64,000 bases of DNA from Nocardioides sp. AX2bis (lineage in GTDB: Bacteria > Actinomycetota > Actinomycetes > Propionibacteriales > Nocardioidaceae), in the NCBI RefSeq assembly GCF_902506435.1, contig NZ_LR733215.1, positions 336,038-400,037 of the forward strand, written 5' to 3'. The notes under the pieces were generated by a model. It did not search any database, was not told the origin of the DNA, and was given only the letters and a program-made list of their open reading frames with translations. Positions within the stretch are counted from its first letter, which is position 1; each line of letters starts with the position of its first letter. The position numbers and the translations under genes were made by a program. Positions 35,489-43,811 of the stretch are shown here, piece by piece.

Positions 35489-36067
35489 ATGTCGACGACG
35501 AGCACGAGCACCACGGCCGGCCCCCCGGCGTACCGCGGGGCGGCCGACGCGGCGCCCTCCGGCGTCCGGGGCGGCGCACTGTCCGCCGACGTCGGGGAGG
35601 ACGAGGTCGTCCTGTTCGTCATCGGCATGCGCGTCAACCGGCTGCGCCGGGTTCGCAGCTGGACCTACGTGGCCCGCCAGATGCCGGCGATGCTGCGCGA
35701 GCTCGCCGCGCTGCCGGACAGCCCGCTGCTGGCCTTCCGCAGCTGGTGGTCGGGGCGCGACGTGATGGTGACCCAGGTCTGGCGCTCGGCCGAGGAGCTC
35801 GGCCGGTTCGCCCGCGACCAGGACCATCCCCATGCGACGGCGTGGCGGGAGTTCAACCGGCGGATCGCGGCGTCCGCCGACGTGGGGATCTGGCACGAGA
35901 CGTACGTCGTGCGTGCCGACCAGGTCGAGTCGCTGTACGGCAACATGCCGCCGATCGGGCTCGGGGCGGCGTACGGGCTCGTGCCGGCCGGAACGCGGCG
36001 GGCGACGGCCGCCGTACGGCGGGTGCACGGCGCCGCCGGCGACCACGCGCTGGGCCAGCTGGACTGA
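35489..36067 (+). CDS. DUF4188 family protein (dimeric alpha-beta barrel-like)
   Basis: A protein of 192 residues with the DUF4188 pattern: EDEVVLFVIGMRVNRLRRVRSW, SPLLAFRSWWSGRDVMVTQVWRSAEEL, then HPHATAWREFNRR and WHETYVV. The fold is like the antibiotic-monooxygenase/heme-binding ferredoxin-like family. ATG 35489 has GAGG six bases upstream. It is divergent from the MerR regulator, which probably controls it. Substrate unknown. Confidence 0.8.
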   Translation: MSTTSTSTTAGPPAYRGAADAAPSGVRGGALSADVGEDEVVLFVIGMRVNRLRRVRSWTYVARQMPAMLRELAALPDSPLLAFRSWWSGRDVMVTQVWRSAEELGRFARDQDHPHATAWREFNRRIAASADVGIWHETYVVRADQVESLYGNMPPIGLGAAYGLVPAGTRRATAAVRRVHGAAGDHALGQLD

Positions 36068-36087
36068 GACGCCGGCCGGGCCGCGGG

Positions 36088-36152
36088 GCGCCGGAACCGT
36101 CACCTCGAGGCGCCGCAAGCGTCATCTCGGCTGTCCGCGAGCGCCATCTCGG
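36088..36152 (-). repeat. R1 tandem repeat, copy e (three units)
   Basis: Minus-strand order is a canonical unit with GATGGCGC, a unit with CTTGCGGCGCC, and a terminal GGTTCCGGCGC unit. It lies between the DUF4188 gene and purD, both on the plus strand, so its orientation is opposite to transcription here. Confidence 0.88.
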
Positions 36153-36189
36153 CGGGCGGGGCGCCGGGGCGGCACTAGGCTCTCGGCAC

Positions 36190-37545
36190 GTGAGCGAGCA
36201 CCGTACGGACCCTGCCGCCCCCGCCCCCTCGGCCCCGTCCGCGCCCGACGCGTCCGACGGGCTGCTGACCGTGCTGGTCGTCGGCACCGGAGGTCGTGAG
36301 CACGCGCTGGCCCGGGCCCTGTCCCGCGACCCCGGGGTGCGCGCCGTCCACGCCGCCCCGGGCAACCCGGGCATGCGCGCGGTGGCCGAGCTGCACGACG
36401 TGGACCCGATGGACGGGGTGGCCGTGGCCGACCTCGCCGTCGCCCTCGGGGCCGGGCTCGTCGTGGTCGGTCCCGAGGCGCCGCTGGTCGCCGGGGTCGG
36501 CGACGTGGTCCGCGAGCGGGGCGTCCCGGTGTTCGGCCCGACGCGCGAGGCCGCCCGGCTGGAGGGCTCCAAGGCCTTCGCCAAGGACGTGATGGCCGCC
36601 GCGGGCGTGCCCACCGCGGCCGCCCGGGTCTGCACCACGCCCGCGGAGGCGGCCGCGGCGCTCGACGAGCTCGGCGCGCCGTACGTCGTCAAGGACGACG
36701 GTCTCGCCGCCGGCAAGGGCGTCGTGGTGACCACCGACCGCGCCGAGGCGCTCGCGCACGCCGCGGCCTGCGAGCGGGTGGTGGTCGAGGAGTTCCTGGA
36801 CGGCCCGGAGGTCTCGCTCTTCGCGATCACCGACGGCGTCACCATCCACCCGCTCCAGCCCGCGCAGGACTTCAAGCGGATCGGCGACGGCGACGCCGGC
36901 CCCAACACCGGCGGGATGGGCGCCTACACGCCGCTGCCCTGGGCCCCGCCCGGCCTGGTCGACCAGGTCCTGCGCGAGGTGCTGCGACCCACGGTGGAGG
37001 AGATGGCCCGGCGGGGGACGCCGTTCTCCGGCCTGCTCTACGCCGGCCTCGCGATGACCTCGCGGGGAGTGCGCGTGGTCGAGTTCAACGCCCGGTTCGG
37101 CGACCCCGAGACCCAGCCGCTGATGGCGCTGCTGGACTCCCCGCTCTCCCCGCTGCTGCTCGGCGCCGCCACCCGGACCCTGGCCGACGTCCCCGCCCCG
37201 GCCTGGCGCACCGGGTCCGCGGTCGCCGTGGTGCTGGCCAGCGCCGGCTACCCCGCCACGTCGTCGTCGGGGGACGTCATCGCCGGTCTCGACGAGGCCG
37301 AGGCGCTGGACGAGGTGCACGTCGTCCACGCCGGGACGGCCGTGGCGGACGGCGACGTCGTCACCGCCGGCGGGCGGGTGCTCGCGGTCGTCGGCACCGG
37401 CGCCGACCTGTCCGCGGCCCGCGCCACGGCGTACGACGGGGTCGCCCGGGTGTCCTTCCCGGGCGCCCAGCACCGCACCGACATCGCCCTCGTCGCCGCC
37501 CGGGACGAGGAGCAGGACCTGGCCCGCGAGAGGATGGACCCGTGA
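36190..37545 (+). CDS. purD: Phosphoribosylamine-glycine ligase
   Basis: An ATP-grasp enzyme of 451 residues for the second step of purine synthesis. The core begins at LLTVLVVGTGGREHALARAL (residue 25 on), with PEAPLVAGVGD, PYVVKDDGLAAGKGVVV for ATP binding, NTGGMGAYTP and VVEFNARFGDPETQ. It has a Pro/Ala-rich 24-residue N-terminal extension. The GTG at 36190 is the only suitable start after the R1 copy e. It overlaps purB by 4 bp (GTGA). Confidence 0.95.
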   Translation: MSEHRTDPAAPAPSAPSAPDASDGLLTVLVVGTGGREHALARALSRDPGVRAVHAAPGNPGMRAVAELHDVDPMDGVAVADLAVALGAGLVVVGPEAPLVAGVGDVVRERGVPVFGPTREAARLEGSKAFAKDVMAAAGVPTAAARVCTTPAEAAAALDELGAPYVVKDDGLAAGKGVVVTTDRAEALAHAAACERVVVEEFLDGPEVSLFAITDGVTIHPLQPAQDFKRIGDGDAGPNTGGMGAYTPLPWAPPGLVDQVLREVLRPTVEEMARRGTPFSGLLYAGLAMTSRGVRVVEFNARFGDPETQPLMALLDSPLSPLLLGAATRTLADVPAPAWRTGSAVAVVLASAGYPATSSSGDVIAGLDEAEALDEVHVVHAGTAVADGDVVTAGGRVLAVVGTGADLSAARATAYDGVARVSFPGAQHRTDIALVAARDEEQDLARERMDP

Positions 37546-38960
37546 GCGTCCCCAACGTCCTGGCCACCCGCTACGCGAGCGCCGACCTCGCCCGGATCTG
37601 GTCGCCGGAGCACAAGATCGTCCTTGAGCGCCGGCTGTGGATCGCGGTGCTCCGCGCCCAGCGCGACCTCGGCGTCGCGGTGCCCGACGGCGTCGTCGAG
37701 GCGTACGAGGCCGTCGTCGACCAGGTCGACCTCGCCTCGATCGCGGCGCGCGAGCGGGTCACCCGCCACGACGTGAAGGCCCGGATCGAGGAGTTCTGCG
37801 CGCTGGCCGGGCACGAGCACGTGCACAAGGGGATGACCTCGCGCGACCTCACCGAGAACGTCGAGCAGCTCCAGGTGCGCCAGTCCCTGGCCCTGCTCCG
37901 CGACCGCGCCGTGGCCACGCTGGCCCGCCTCGCCCGGCTGGCCTCCGAGCATGAGCTGACCGTGATGGCCGGCCGCTCGCACAACGTCGCCGCGCAGGCG
38001 ACCACGCTGGGCAAGCGGTTCGCCACCGTGGCCGACGAGCTGCTCGTCTCCCTCGAGCGCGTCGAGGAGCTGCTCGCGCGCTACCCGCTGCGCGGGATCA
38101 AGGGCCCGATGGGCACCTCCCAGGACATGCTCGACCTGCTCGACGGCGACGAGGCGCGCCTGGCCGAGCTCGAGGACCGGGTCGCGGCCCACCTCGGCTT
38201 CGCGCGGGTGCTGACCTCGGTCGGCCAGGTCTACCCCCGGTCGCTGGACTTCGACGTGCTGTCCGCGCTGGTCCAGCTGACCGCGGCGCCGTCGAACCTC
38301 GCCACCACGATCCGGTTGATGGCCGGCCACGAGCTGGTCACCGAGGGCTTCGTCGCGGGCCAGGTCGGGTCCTCGGCGATGCCGCACAAGATGAACACCC
38401 GGTCCTGCGAGCGGGTGAACGGCCTGGCCGTGGTCACCCGTGGCTACCTCTCGATGGTCTCGGAGCTGGCCGGCGACCAGTGGAACGAGGGCGACGTCTC
38501 CTGCTCGGTCGTGCGCCGGGTCGCCCTGCCCGACGCGTTCTTCGCCGTCGACGGGCTCTTCGAGACCTTCCTGACGGTGCTCGAGGAGTTCGGGGCGTTC
38601 CCGGCCGTCGTAGCGCGCGAGCTCGACCGCTACCTGCCGTTCCTGGCCACCACCAAGGTGCTGATGAGCGCGGTCCGCAACGGGGTGGGACGCGAGAGCG
38701 CCCACGAGGCGATCAAGGAGGCCGCGGTCGGCACGGCCCTCGACATGCGCGCCGGTCAGGCCGAGAACGACGTGCTGGCACGTCTGGCCGCCGACGAGCG
38801 GCTGGGGCTGACCGAGGCGCAGCTGGCCGCGCTGGTGGCCGAGCCGATCACCTTCACCGGCGCCGCCGTCGCCCAGGTCCAGGCGGTCGTACGCCGGGTC
38901 GCGGCCGTGGTCGAGCAGCACCCCGCCGCCGCCGCGTACGCCCCCGGCTCGATCCTCTGA
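37542..38960 (+). CDS. purB: Adenylosuccinate lyase
   Basis: A fumarase-superfamily lyase of 472 residues acting twice in purine synthesis (SAICAR and adenylosuccinate). The signature GSSAMPHKMNTR is present, as are HEHVHKGMTSRDLTEN and MAGRSHNVAAQATTLGKR, which hold active-site histidines. GTG start at 37542, coupled to purD. Confidence 0.96.
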   Translation: MSVPNVLATRYASADLARIWSPEHKIVLERRLWIAVLRAQRDLGVAVPDGVVEAYEAVVDQVDLASIAARERVTRHDVKARIEEFCALAGHEHVHKGMTSRDLTENVEQLQVRQSLALLRDRAVATLARLARLASEHELTVMAGRSHNVAAQATTLGKRFATVADELLVSLERVEELLARYPLRGIKGPMGTSQDMLDLLDGDEARLAELEDRVAAHLGFARVLTSVGQVYPRSLDFDVLSALVQLTAAPSNLATTIRLMAGHELVTEGFVAGQVGSSAMPHKMNTRSCERVNGLAVVTRGYLSMVSELAGDQWNEGDVSCSVVRRVALPDAFFAVDGLFETFLTVLEEFGAFPAVVARELDRYLPFLATTKVLMSAVRNGVGRESAHEAIKEAAVGTALDMRAGQAENDVLARLAADERLGLTEAQLAALVAEPITFTGAAVAQVQAVVRRVAAVVEQHPAAAAYAPGSIL

Positions 38961-38964
38961 CGTC

Positions 38965-39387
38965 GTGGGGGACCGGCGCGGGCGGTCGCTGCTGAGGCTG
39001 CCGCGCCTGCCGCGGCTCTCAGTCGCGGCGGCCGTGGTGCTCGGCCTGCTCGGCGGGTTCCTGGTCGCCGCGCTCACGCAGGAGGTCGGCGGGACGGTGA
39101 CGCCCGACGTCGTCGACGAGGTGTGCAGCGCGCCCGCGGACGGGGGGCGGTGGTGCGCCCAGCGCCGTCAGCGCGCCGACGGGCTCGTCGTCGGCGCGGT
39201 CGACGAGCTGTGGGTCGTGCGGCGCGAGAGCGGGGAGGACGGCGAGGACGGCGACCGGGCGACCGTGGCGGCGTGGCCCTACCCCGGCGACGCCTTCGAC
39301 GCCCGGTTCGTCGACGGCACGCTCGTCGTCCGTGGGCCCGACGGGGCCCAGGCGGTCTACCCGCCGGCGTTCTACGCCCTGGACTGA
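38965..39387 (+). CDS. Hypothetical single-pass membrane protein
   Basis: A protein of 140 residues with one membrane segment (SVAAAVVLGLLGGFLVAAL, residues 19-37) and an extracellular-like domain with two cysteines (VCSAPADGGRWCAQR). I do not recognise it. The GTG at 38965 is four bases after the purB stop, so it is probably in the same transcript. The final 16 bases overlap the convergent MFS gene. Confidence 0.6.
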   Translation: MGDRRGRSLLRLPRLPRLSVAAAVVLGLLGGFLVAALTQEVGGTVTPDVVDEVCSAPADGGRWCAQRRQRADGLVVGAVDELWVVRRESGEDGEDGDRATVAAWPYPGDAFDARFVDGTLVVRGPDGAQAVYPPAFYALD

Positions 39388-40826
39388 GCCGGCTCGACGG
39401 GCTCGTCGGGCTGCGGCGGGGCGGTCCCGCCGGGGTGGCGTACGGCGCGCACGGCCATCGCCAGGGCCAGCCCGAGCAGCACCGCACCGACGGCGAGGGA
39501 GACCCGGAACGCGGTGTCCGGGTCGGAGCGGGCGGCGGTGAGCTGGTAGGCCGTGACCAGCAGCGCGGCCCCGATCGAGGCGCCGATGCGCTGGCCGGTC
39601 TGCAGGGCGCCACCGGCCGCGCCGCCCATCCGGGGCGGCACGTCGGCCAGGGTCAGGGTGATGTTGGGGGAGACGACCGCGCCGCCGCCGAGCCCGGCCA
39701 GCAGCAGGGTCGGGGCCAGCCAGAGCCACAGCGGGTCGCGGCCCGGCGCCAGCACCAGGGTCAGCACGACGCCGACGATCGTGACGACCAGGGCGACGAC
39801 GGTCAGGCCGCGCCCGACCCGGGTCACGAAGCGGCCGGCGACCGGTGAGCTGATGGCCGAGCCCGCCGCGAACGGCACGAGCAGCAGCCCGGTCTCGAGG
39901 GGCGAGTAGTCGAGACCGTCCTGGAGCCACACCGAGAGCACGAGCAGCAGCCCGGTGAAGCCGGTGAAGTACAGCGCGCCGACGGCCAGGCCGTTGAGGT
40001 AGCCCGGCAGGGTGCGGAGCAGGGCGAGGTCGAGCAGCGGCGGGTGACCGCGGCGGGCCGTACGCCGCTCCCAGGCCGCGAAGGCCCAGCCGAACAGCGG
40101 GACCCCGAGGAGCAGGACCAGCGGCAGCCGCGCCCCGCTCTCGAGGCGGACGACGGGGTAGAGCAGGCAGATGACCGTGAGGCCCAGCAGCACCGCGCCG
40201 GGCACGTCGATGCGCGGGTCGCCCTCGTCCTCGCCGCGGACCCGACGTGGCACCATCCGCGCCACCGCGAGCAGGGCGACCGCGCCGATCGGCACGTTGA
40301 CCAGGAACAGCCACCGCCAGCCGTCGTCCTCGCCGGCGACGGCGATGATCAGGCCGCCGATCACCGGGCCGGCCGCCGAGGCGACGGAGACGGTGAAGCC
40401 GAAGAGGCCGAACGCCTTCCCGCGCTCCTCGCCGGTGAACAGCTGCTGGATCAGCCCCGAGTTCTGCGGCGTCAGCAGCCCGGCGGTGGCGCCCTGGAGC
40501 AGCCGGGCGGCGATCACCAGCTCGACGTTCGGGGCGAGGCCGACCATCGCGCTCGAGAGCACGAACCCGGTCAGCCCGACCAGCATCATCCGGCGGCGCC
40601 CGTACGCGTCCCCGAGCCGCCCGCCGGCGACCAGGGTCAGGCCGAACGTCAGCGCGTACCCCGAGACGACCCACTGGACCGTGCCGGGCGAGGTGTCCAG
40701 CCCGGCCTGCATCGAGGGGATCGCGACGTTGACGATCGAGACGTCGAGCAGCGACATGAACCCGACGACCAGGGAGACGGCGAGGATCCGCCAGCGCCGC
40801 GGGTCCGGGGCGACATCATCACTCAC
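39372..40826 (-). CDS. MFS transporter, DHA2 (14-TM) drug-efflux type
   Basis: A drug:proton antiporter-like protein of 484 residues with about 14 membrane segments. Motifs are LDVSIVNVAIPSMQ (family DHA2 opening), GRLGDAYGRRRMML (MFS motif A) and RLLQGATAGLLTPQNSGLIQ (motif B/C region). The GTG at 40826 is chosen because SDDVAPDPRRWRILAVSLVV follows directly; longer starts run into the acylphosphatase promoter region. Substrate unknown, no regulator adjacent. Confidence 0.88.
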   Translation of the reverse strand: MSDDVAPDPRRWRILAVSLVVGFMSLLDVSIVNVAIPSMQAGLDTSPGTVQWVVSGYALTFGLTLVAGGRLGDAYGRRRMMLVGLTGFVLSSAMVGLAPNVELVIAARLLQGATAGLLTPQNSGLIQQLFTGEERGKAFGLFGFTVSVASAAGPVIGGLIIAVAGEDDGWRWLFLVNVPIGAVALLAVARMVPRRVRGEDEGDPRIDVPGAVLLGLTVICLLYPVVRLESGARLPLVLLLGVPLFGWAFAAWERRTARRGHPPLLDLALLRTLPGYLNGLAVGALYFTGFTGLLLVLSVWLQDGLDYSPLETGLLLVPFAAGSAISSPVAGRFVTRVGRGLTVVALVVTIVGVVLTLVLAPGRDPLWLWLAPTLLLAGLGGGAVVSPNITLTLADVPPRMGGAAGGALQTGQRIGASIGAALLVTAYQLTAARSDPDTAFRVSLAVGAVLLGLALAMAVRAVRHPGGTAPPQPDEPVEPAQSRA

Positions 40827-40864
40827 CGGCTCACGCTCACCGGGCCACTGTGGACGACGGCTCG

Positions 40865-40882
40865 CCCGCCCGAAAGGGCGGG
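40865..40882. other. GAAA-tetraloop hairpin in a divergent gap
   Basis: CCCGCCC-GAAA-GGGCGGG forms a 7-bp perfect stem closed by a GNRA tetraloop. It lies in the 89-base gap between the divergent MFS and acylphosphatase genes, so it would be in the 5' leader of one of them rather than at a gene end. Confidence 0.5.
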
Positions 40883-40915
40883 TCCGCGGGGTGCGGGCCA
40901 CGACATGCTGTCGCC

Positions 40916-41218
40916 ATGAGCGACTCCGCGACCGGTCCTGCCGGCAGCACCACCGCCGTACGCCTCGTGGTCCGCGGCGACGTCCAGGGCGTCGGCTACC
41001 GCGCCGCGGCCGGCTCCCGGGCACAGGAGCTCGGACTGGTCGGCTGGGTGCGCAACGAGGCCGACGGCACGGTCGCGCTGCACGTCGAGGGACCGCCCGA
41101 GGCCGTCGACGAGATGGTGGCCTGGTCGCGCCAGGGGCCCTCGTCGGCGAGCGTGGAGGGTGTGGACGAGCGGGAGGCCGAGCCGCACGGACCCTCGGCC
41201 TTCGACGTCCGCGCCTGA
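40916..41218 (+). CDS. acyP: Acylphosphatase
   Basis: A small enzyme of 100 residues that hydrolyses acyl phosphates. The catalytic arginine is in VQGVGYRAAAGSRAQEL and the asparagine in GWVRNEADGTVALHVEG, both diagnostic. ATG 40916. The TGA stop is followed after one base by the longest R1 repeat of the window. Confidence 0.94.
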   Translation: MSDSATGPAGSTTAVRLVVRGDVQGVGYRAAAGSRAQELGLVGWVRNEADGTVALHVEGPPEAVDEMVAWSRQGPSSASVEGVDEREAEPHGPSAFDVRA

Positions 41219-41219
41219 G

Positions 41220-41325
41220 CCGAGGTGACGCTCGCGGACAGCCGAGGTGACGCTCGCGGACAGCCGAGGTGACGCTCGCGGACAGCCGAGGTGACGCTCG
41301 CGGCGCGTCGAGATGACCTTTGCGG
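41220..41325 (+). repeat. R1 tandem repeat, copy f (five units)
   Basis: Three identical units with GAGGTGACGCTCGCGG and a GACAG end are followed by a GCGCG-ending unit and a divergent final unit (GACCTTTGCGG) that overlaps the stop of the convergent gene at 41326. It starts one base after the acylphosphatase stop. Near-identity of the first three units suggests recent tandem duplication. Confidence 0.92.
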
Positions 41326-41901
41326 TCAGCGGCGCCAGGGTGCCGGCTCGCCGGCGAGCCACCAGCCCAGTGCCCTCGTCATCCACGGCAGGGCGACGTA
41401 GGTCATCACCGGGGTCATCACCAGGGTTGTCCCGAGGACGCGCCACAGCGGGGCGAGGTCGGGTGCGAGCGCGCCGAGCAGCAGCGTCACCACCAGGCTG
41501 AGCGGGAAGAAGACCAGCCAGATCATGGTCGCCTGCTTCCACCGCGGGGGAGCCGGTGCGGGCGGGCGGAGGTCCTCGACGTCGTGGGACGACGGCTCGT
41601 CGAACCAGCCCTCGATGCCGGTCCGGCGCTCCAGGCGGGACTCGCCCACCAGGCCCTGTGCGGCACCGAGCCACCACTGGCGCTGGCTGGAGTGCTCCCA
41701 GCCGTGCAGCGACTCGTCGTCGGCGAAGCGGTAGAGCATGTGCCACTCGTCGGAGTCGGCTCCCGTACGGACCCAGCCGGTCCCCAGGAACCCGGGGAAC
41801 CGGACCGCCAGCGCGCCGCCGGCGCGGATCCAGGCCAGCATCTGGTCGGCGTGGGCCGGGTCGACGTGGCGCGTGATGGAGACGGTGACCGGGGAGGACA
41901 T
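41326..41901 (-). CDS. Antibiotic-biosynthesis-monooxygenase (ABM) domain protein with two membrane segments
   Basis: A protein of 191 residues. Residues 5-95 are an ABM-like ferredoxin fold (VTVSITRHVDPAHADQMLAWI, then FLGTGWVRTG and WHMLYRFADDESLHGWEHS). Residues 125-175 hold two membrane segments (MIWLVFFPLSLVVTLLLGAL and LGTTLVMTPVMTYVALPWM). This fused form is common in actinobacteria but its reaction is unknown. ATG 41901. Confidence 0.8.
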   Translation of the reverse strand: MSSPVTVSITRHVDPAHADQMLAWIRAGGALAVRFPGFLGTGWVRTGADSDEWHMLYRFADDESLHGWEHSSQRQWWLGAAQGLVGESRLERRTGIEGWFDEPSSHDVEDLRPPAPAPPRWKQATMIWLVFFPLSLVVTLLLGALAPDLAPLWRVLGTTLVMTPVMTYVALPWMTRALGWWLAGEPAPWRR

Positions 41902-41985
41902 GGCTCCATGGTCCCGCCCGACGCCCGGGTGCGGCGCCGCGGGCCGTCGTACGGGTGCCGCGGTGTGACGCCGTCCGCTCGGCCG

Positions 41986-42051
41986 GTGTCCGGAACCGTC
42001 ATCTCGATGCGCCGCAAGCGTCATCTCGGCTGTCCGCGAGCGTCATCTCGG
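41986..42051 (-). repeat. R1 tandem repeat, copy g (three units)
   Basis: It starts four bases after the stop of the HIT-like gene on the minus strand. The order is canonical unit, CTTGCGGCGCA unit, then the GGTTCCGGACAC terminal unit. The ABM gene lies further downstream on the same strand. Confidence 0.88.
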
Positions 42052-42055
42052 CGGG

Positions 42056-42673
42056 CTAGGCGCGGGCGGTGCCGCCCCAGTTGGCCAGGCGCGCGGCGAC
42101 GTGGGCCAGGTCGGCCCGCCAGACGTCCTCGGGGCCGGGCGGGAGGACGTCGTCCCACTCCGAGGCCGGCGAGCCGAGGACGTGGGTCAGGCGGGCGGTG
42201 CGCGCGAAGAACCAGGTGTGCAGGTGCGAGCCGCCGTCACCCCACCGGTTCACGTGGACCCGACCGATCTCGGGCAGGTGCTCGATGATCCGCACCAGGC
42301 GGTTGGTGATCCGGCCGAGCTCCGAGGCGAGGTCGTCGTCGAGGCCGCCCAGGTCCTGGTGCTCGCGGGAGTGCAGCACCAGCACCAGCGGCAGGCCGGA
42401 CGGGGCGCCCGGGTGGGTGAGCACCCAGCGCTCGTCCTCCCAGACCACCGTCGTCGGGTCGAATCCGGCACAGGCACCGCAGGGCTTGTCGGGGGACTCC
42501 CCCCACCGCGCCGGCTCGTCGGCGGGCGGCGGCAGGACGCGGGGCACGACCGCCCCGTCGACGGCCTCCCACGGGAAGATGTCCCACGAGGACGAGTCCG
42601 ACATCGGCAGGCGGCCGTCCGCGCCGACGGCGGCGGCGATGCGGGCGTGGACCTCTTCGGCTGACTCCGGCAT
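42056..42673 (-). CDS. HIT-like superfamily protein
   Basis: A protein of 205 residues. The C-terminal part carries RVHVNRWGDGGSHLHTWFFAR, a HIT-type histidine motif (HxHxxxF), as in nucleotide hydrolases or transferases that use a histidine nucleophile. An N-terminal CGACAGF may bind metal. It begins 27 bases after the ESX-like cluster on the same strand, so it may be the last gene of that operon. The substrate is unknown. Confidence 0.7.
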   Translation of the reverse strand: MPESAEEVHARIAAAVGADGRLPMSDSSSWDIFPWEAVDGAVVPRVLPPPADEPARWGESPDKPCGACAGFDPTTVVWEDERWVLTHPGAPSGLPLVLVLHSREHQDLGGLDDDLASELGRITNRLVRIIEHLPEIGRVHVNRWGDGGSHLHTWFFARTARLTHVLGSPASEWDDVLPPGPEDVWRADLAHVAARLANWGGTARA

Positions 42674-42700
42674 GGCGACACTCTGGCACCGTGGCTCCCG

Positions 42701-43036
42701 TCACCGGCCGCGGACCCCCCGGTCCGCCGGTGGTACGAGCCGTGCCAGCTCGACCAGCCGCTCCGCGACGTGCCGGCGCGCCGATGCTGCGGCCACGGTG
42801 CGGTCGCGGCCGTCGAGCACCGCCGCCCACGTGGTCAGCCCGGCGTCCACCCGACCCTGCAGCTCCCGCACCCCGGGCCCGAGCTCGCCGCGGCGCGCCG
42901 CCGCGCCGCGGGCCGCGGCGCGCTCGGCGGACCCCGCCCGCCAGCGGTCGTGCTCGGCGCGCAACGACGCGGCGACCGCCTCCAGCCGCCTCAGCGGGTG
43001 GTCCGGCCCCGGTCCGGTCTCAGGCGGCCCGGGCAC
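42701..43036 (-). CDS. Small coiled-coil protein of the ESX-like cluster
   Basis: A helical, Arg/Ala-rich protein of 111 residues (LRRLEAVAASLRAEHDRWRAG, then RHVAERLVELARLV). No signal peptide or membrane segment. The GTG at 43036 overlaps the preceding gene by 17 bases. No family recognised; the helical character and position suggest a partner or chaperone for the WXG-like protein upstream. Confidence 0.6.
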   Translation of the reverse strand: MPGPPETGPGPDHPLRRLEAVAASLRAEHDRWRAGSAERAAARGAAARRGELGPGVRELQGRVDAGLTTWAAVLDGRDRTVAAASARRHVAERLVELARLVPPADRGVRGR

Positions 43037-43811
43037 CGGCCGGCCCCCCGTCGAGGAACCCCGCCTCGGCCACCGCGGCCATGTCGTGCCCGGCCCCGGC
43101 GTGCGCCCCGGTCTCGACCACGGCGGCCAGCGCCGACAGGGCGTCCAGCAGCGCCTCGATGCGTCGCAGCGCCGCGACCGCCAGCTCGACCGCGCGCAGC
43201 AGGTCGGTGATCGCGTCCCGACCCTGGTCGATCAGCCGGACCATCCGGACGACCATCCGCGGCGAGGTCGCCGCCGCCTTGGTCCACCCCAGCGGGCCGG
43301 TGGCGGCATCGAGCAGCAGCTCCTGGACCAGGCCGTCGAGGAACTGCAGCGCCGCGCAGACGACCTCGGCGGTGGCCATCGAGACCGACACGACGTGGCC
43401 GAGCTGCTCGGCCACCAGGGTGGCGGCCTCGCGCTGCTCGTCGTGCGCGACCGCCATCCGCTCGGCCAGGCCGACCGCCGCGTCGGCCGACAGGCCCTGC
43501 CAGACCCCGGGCACCTGCCCGGCCAGCGCCCGGTAGTTCTCCCCGACCGCACCGGTCGCCGAGGCGAGCTCGACCCACCCGGCCCGCATCGACGACACCG
43601 CGTCCATGTCACCGGCCAGCGGTTCGAGCAGCTCGGTCAGCAGGTCGCGGCCGGTGAGACGGCGCACCACCTCGAGCACCCCGCCGATCAGCAGGCCGCA
43701 GTCGTCGCGCAGCCCGTCGACGAACGCTCCCTCCGTGCCCGGGGGCCGCGCCCCGCCGCGCACCACCGCCCCCGCGTCGCGGACCTCGTGCACCCCCGCG
43801 CCGCGGCTCAT
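43020..43811 (-). CDS. WXG100-like helical protein, candidate type VII secretion substrate
   Basis: A protein of 263 residues, almost all helical. Residues 82-135 contain [30 protein letters not shown], where the WQG turn between two helices is the WXG100 hallmark (followed by LSADAAVGL). Later helices ([32 protein letters not shown]) extend the bundle, with no toxin domain at the C-terminus. The ATG overlaps the upstream gene by 4 bp. This layout is seen in ESX-associated accessory proteins. No secretion ATPase is in the window. Confidence 0.6.
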   Translation of the reverse strand: MSRGAGVHEVRDAGAVVRGGARPPGTEGAFVDGLRDDCGLLIGGVLEVVRRLTGRDLLTELLEPLAGDMDAVSSMRAGWVELASATGAVGENYRALAGQVPGVWQGLSADAAVGLAERMAVAHDEQREAATLVAEQLGHVVSVSMATAEVVCAALQFLDGLVQELLLDAATGPLGWTKAAATSPRMVVRMVRLIDQGRDAITDLLRAVELAVAALRRIEALLDALSALAAVVETGAHAGAGHDMAAVAEAGFLDGGPAGARAA

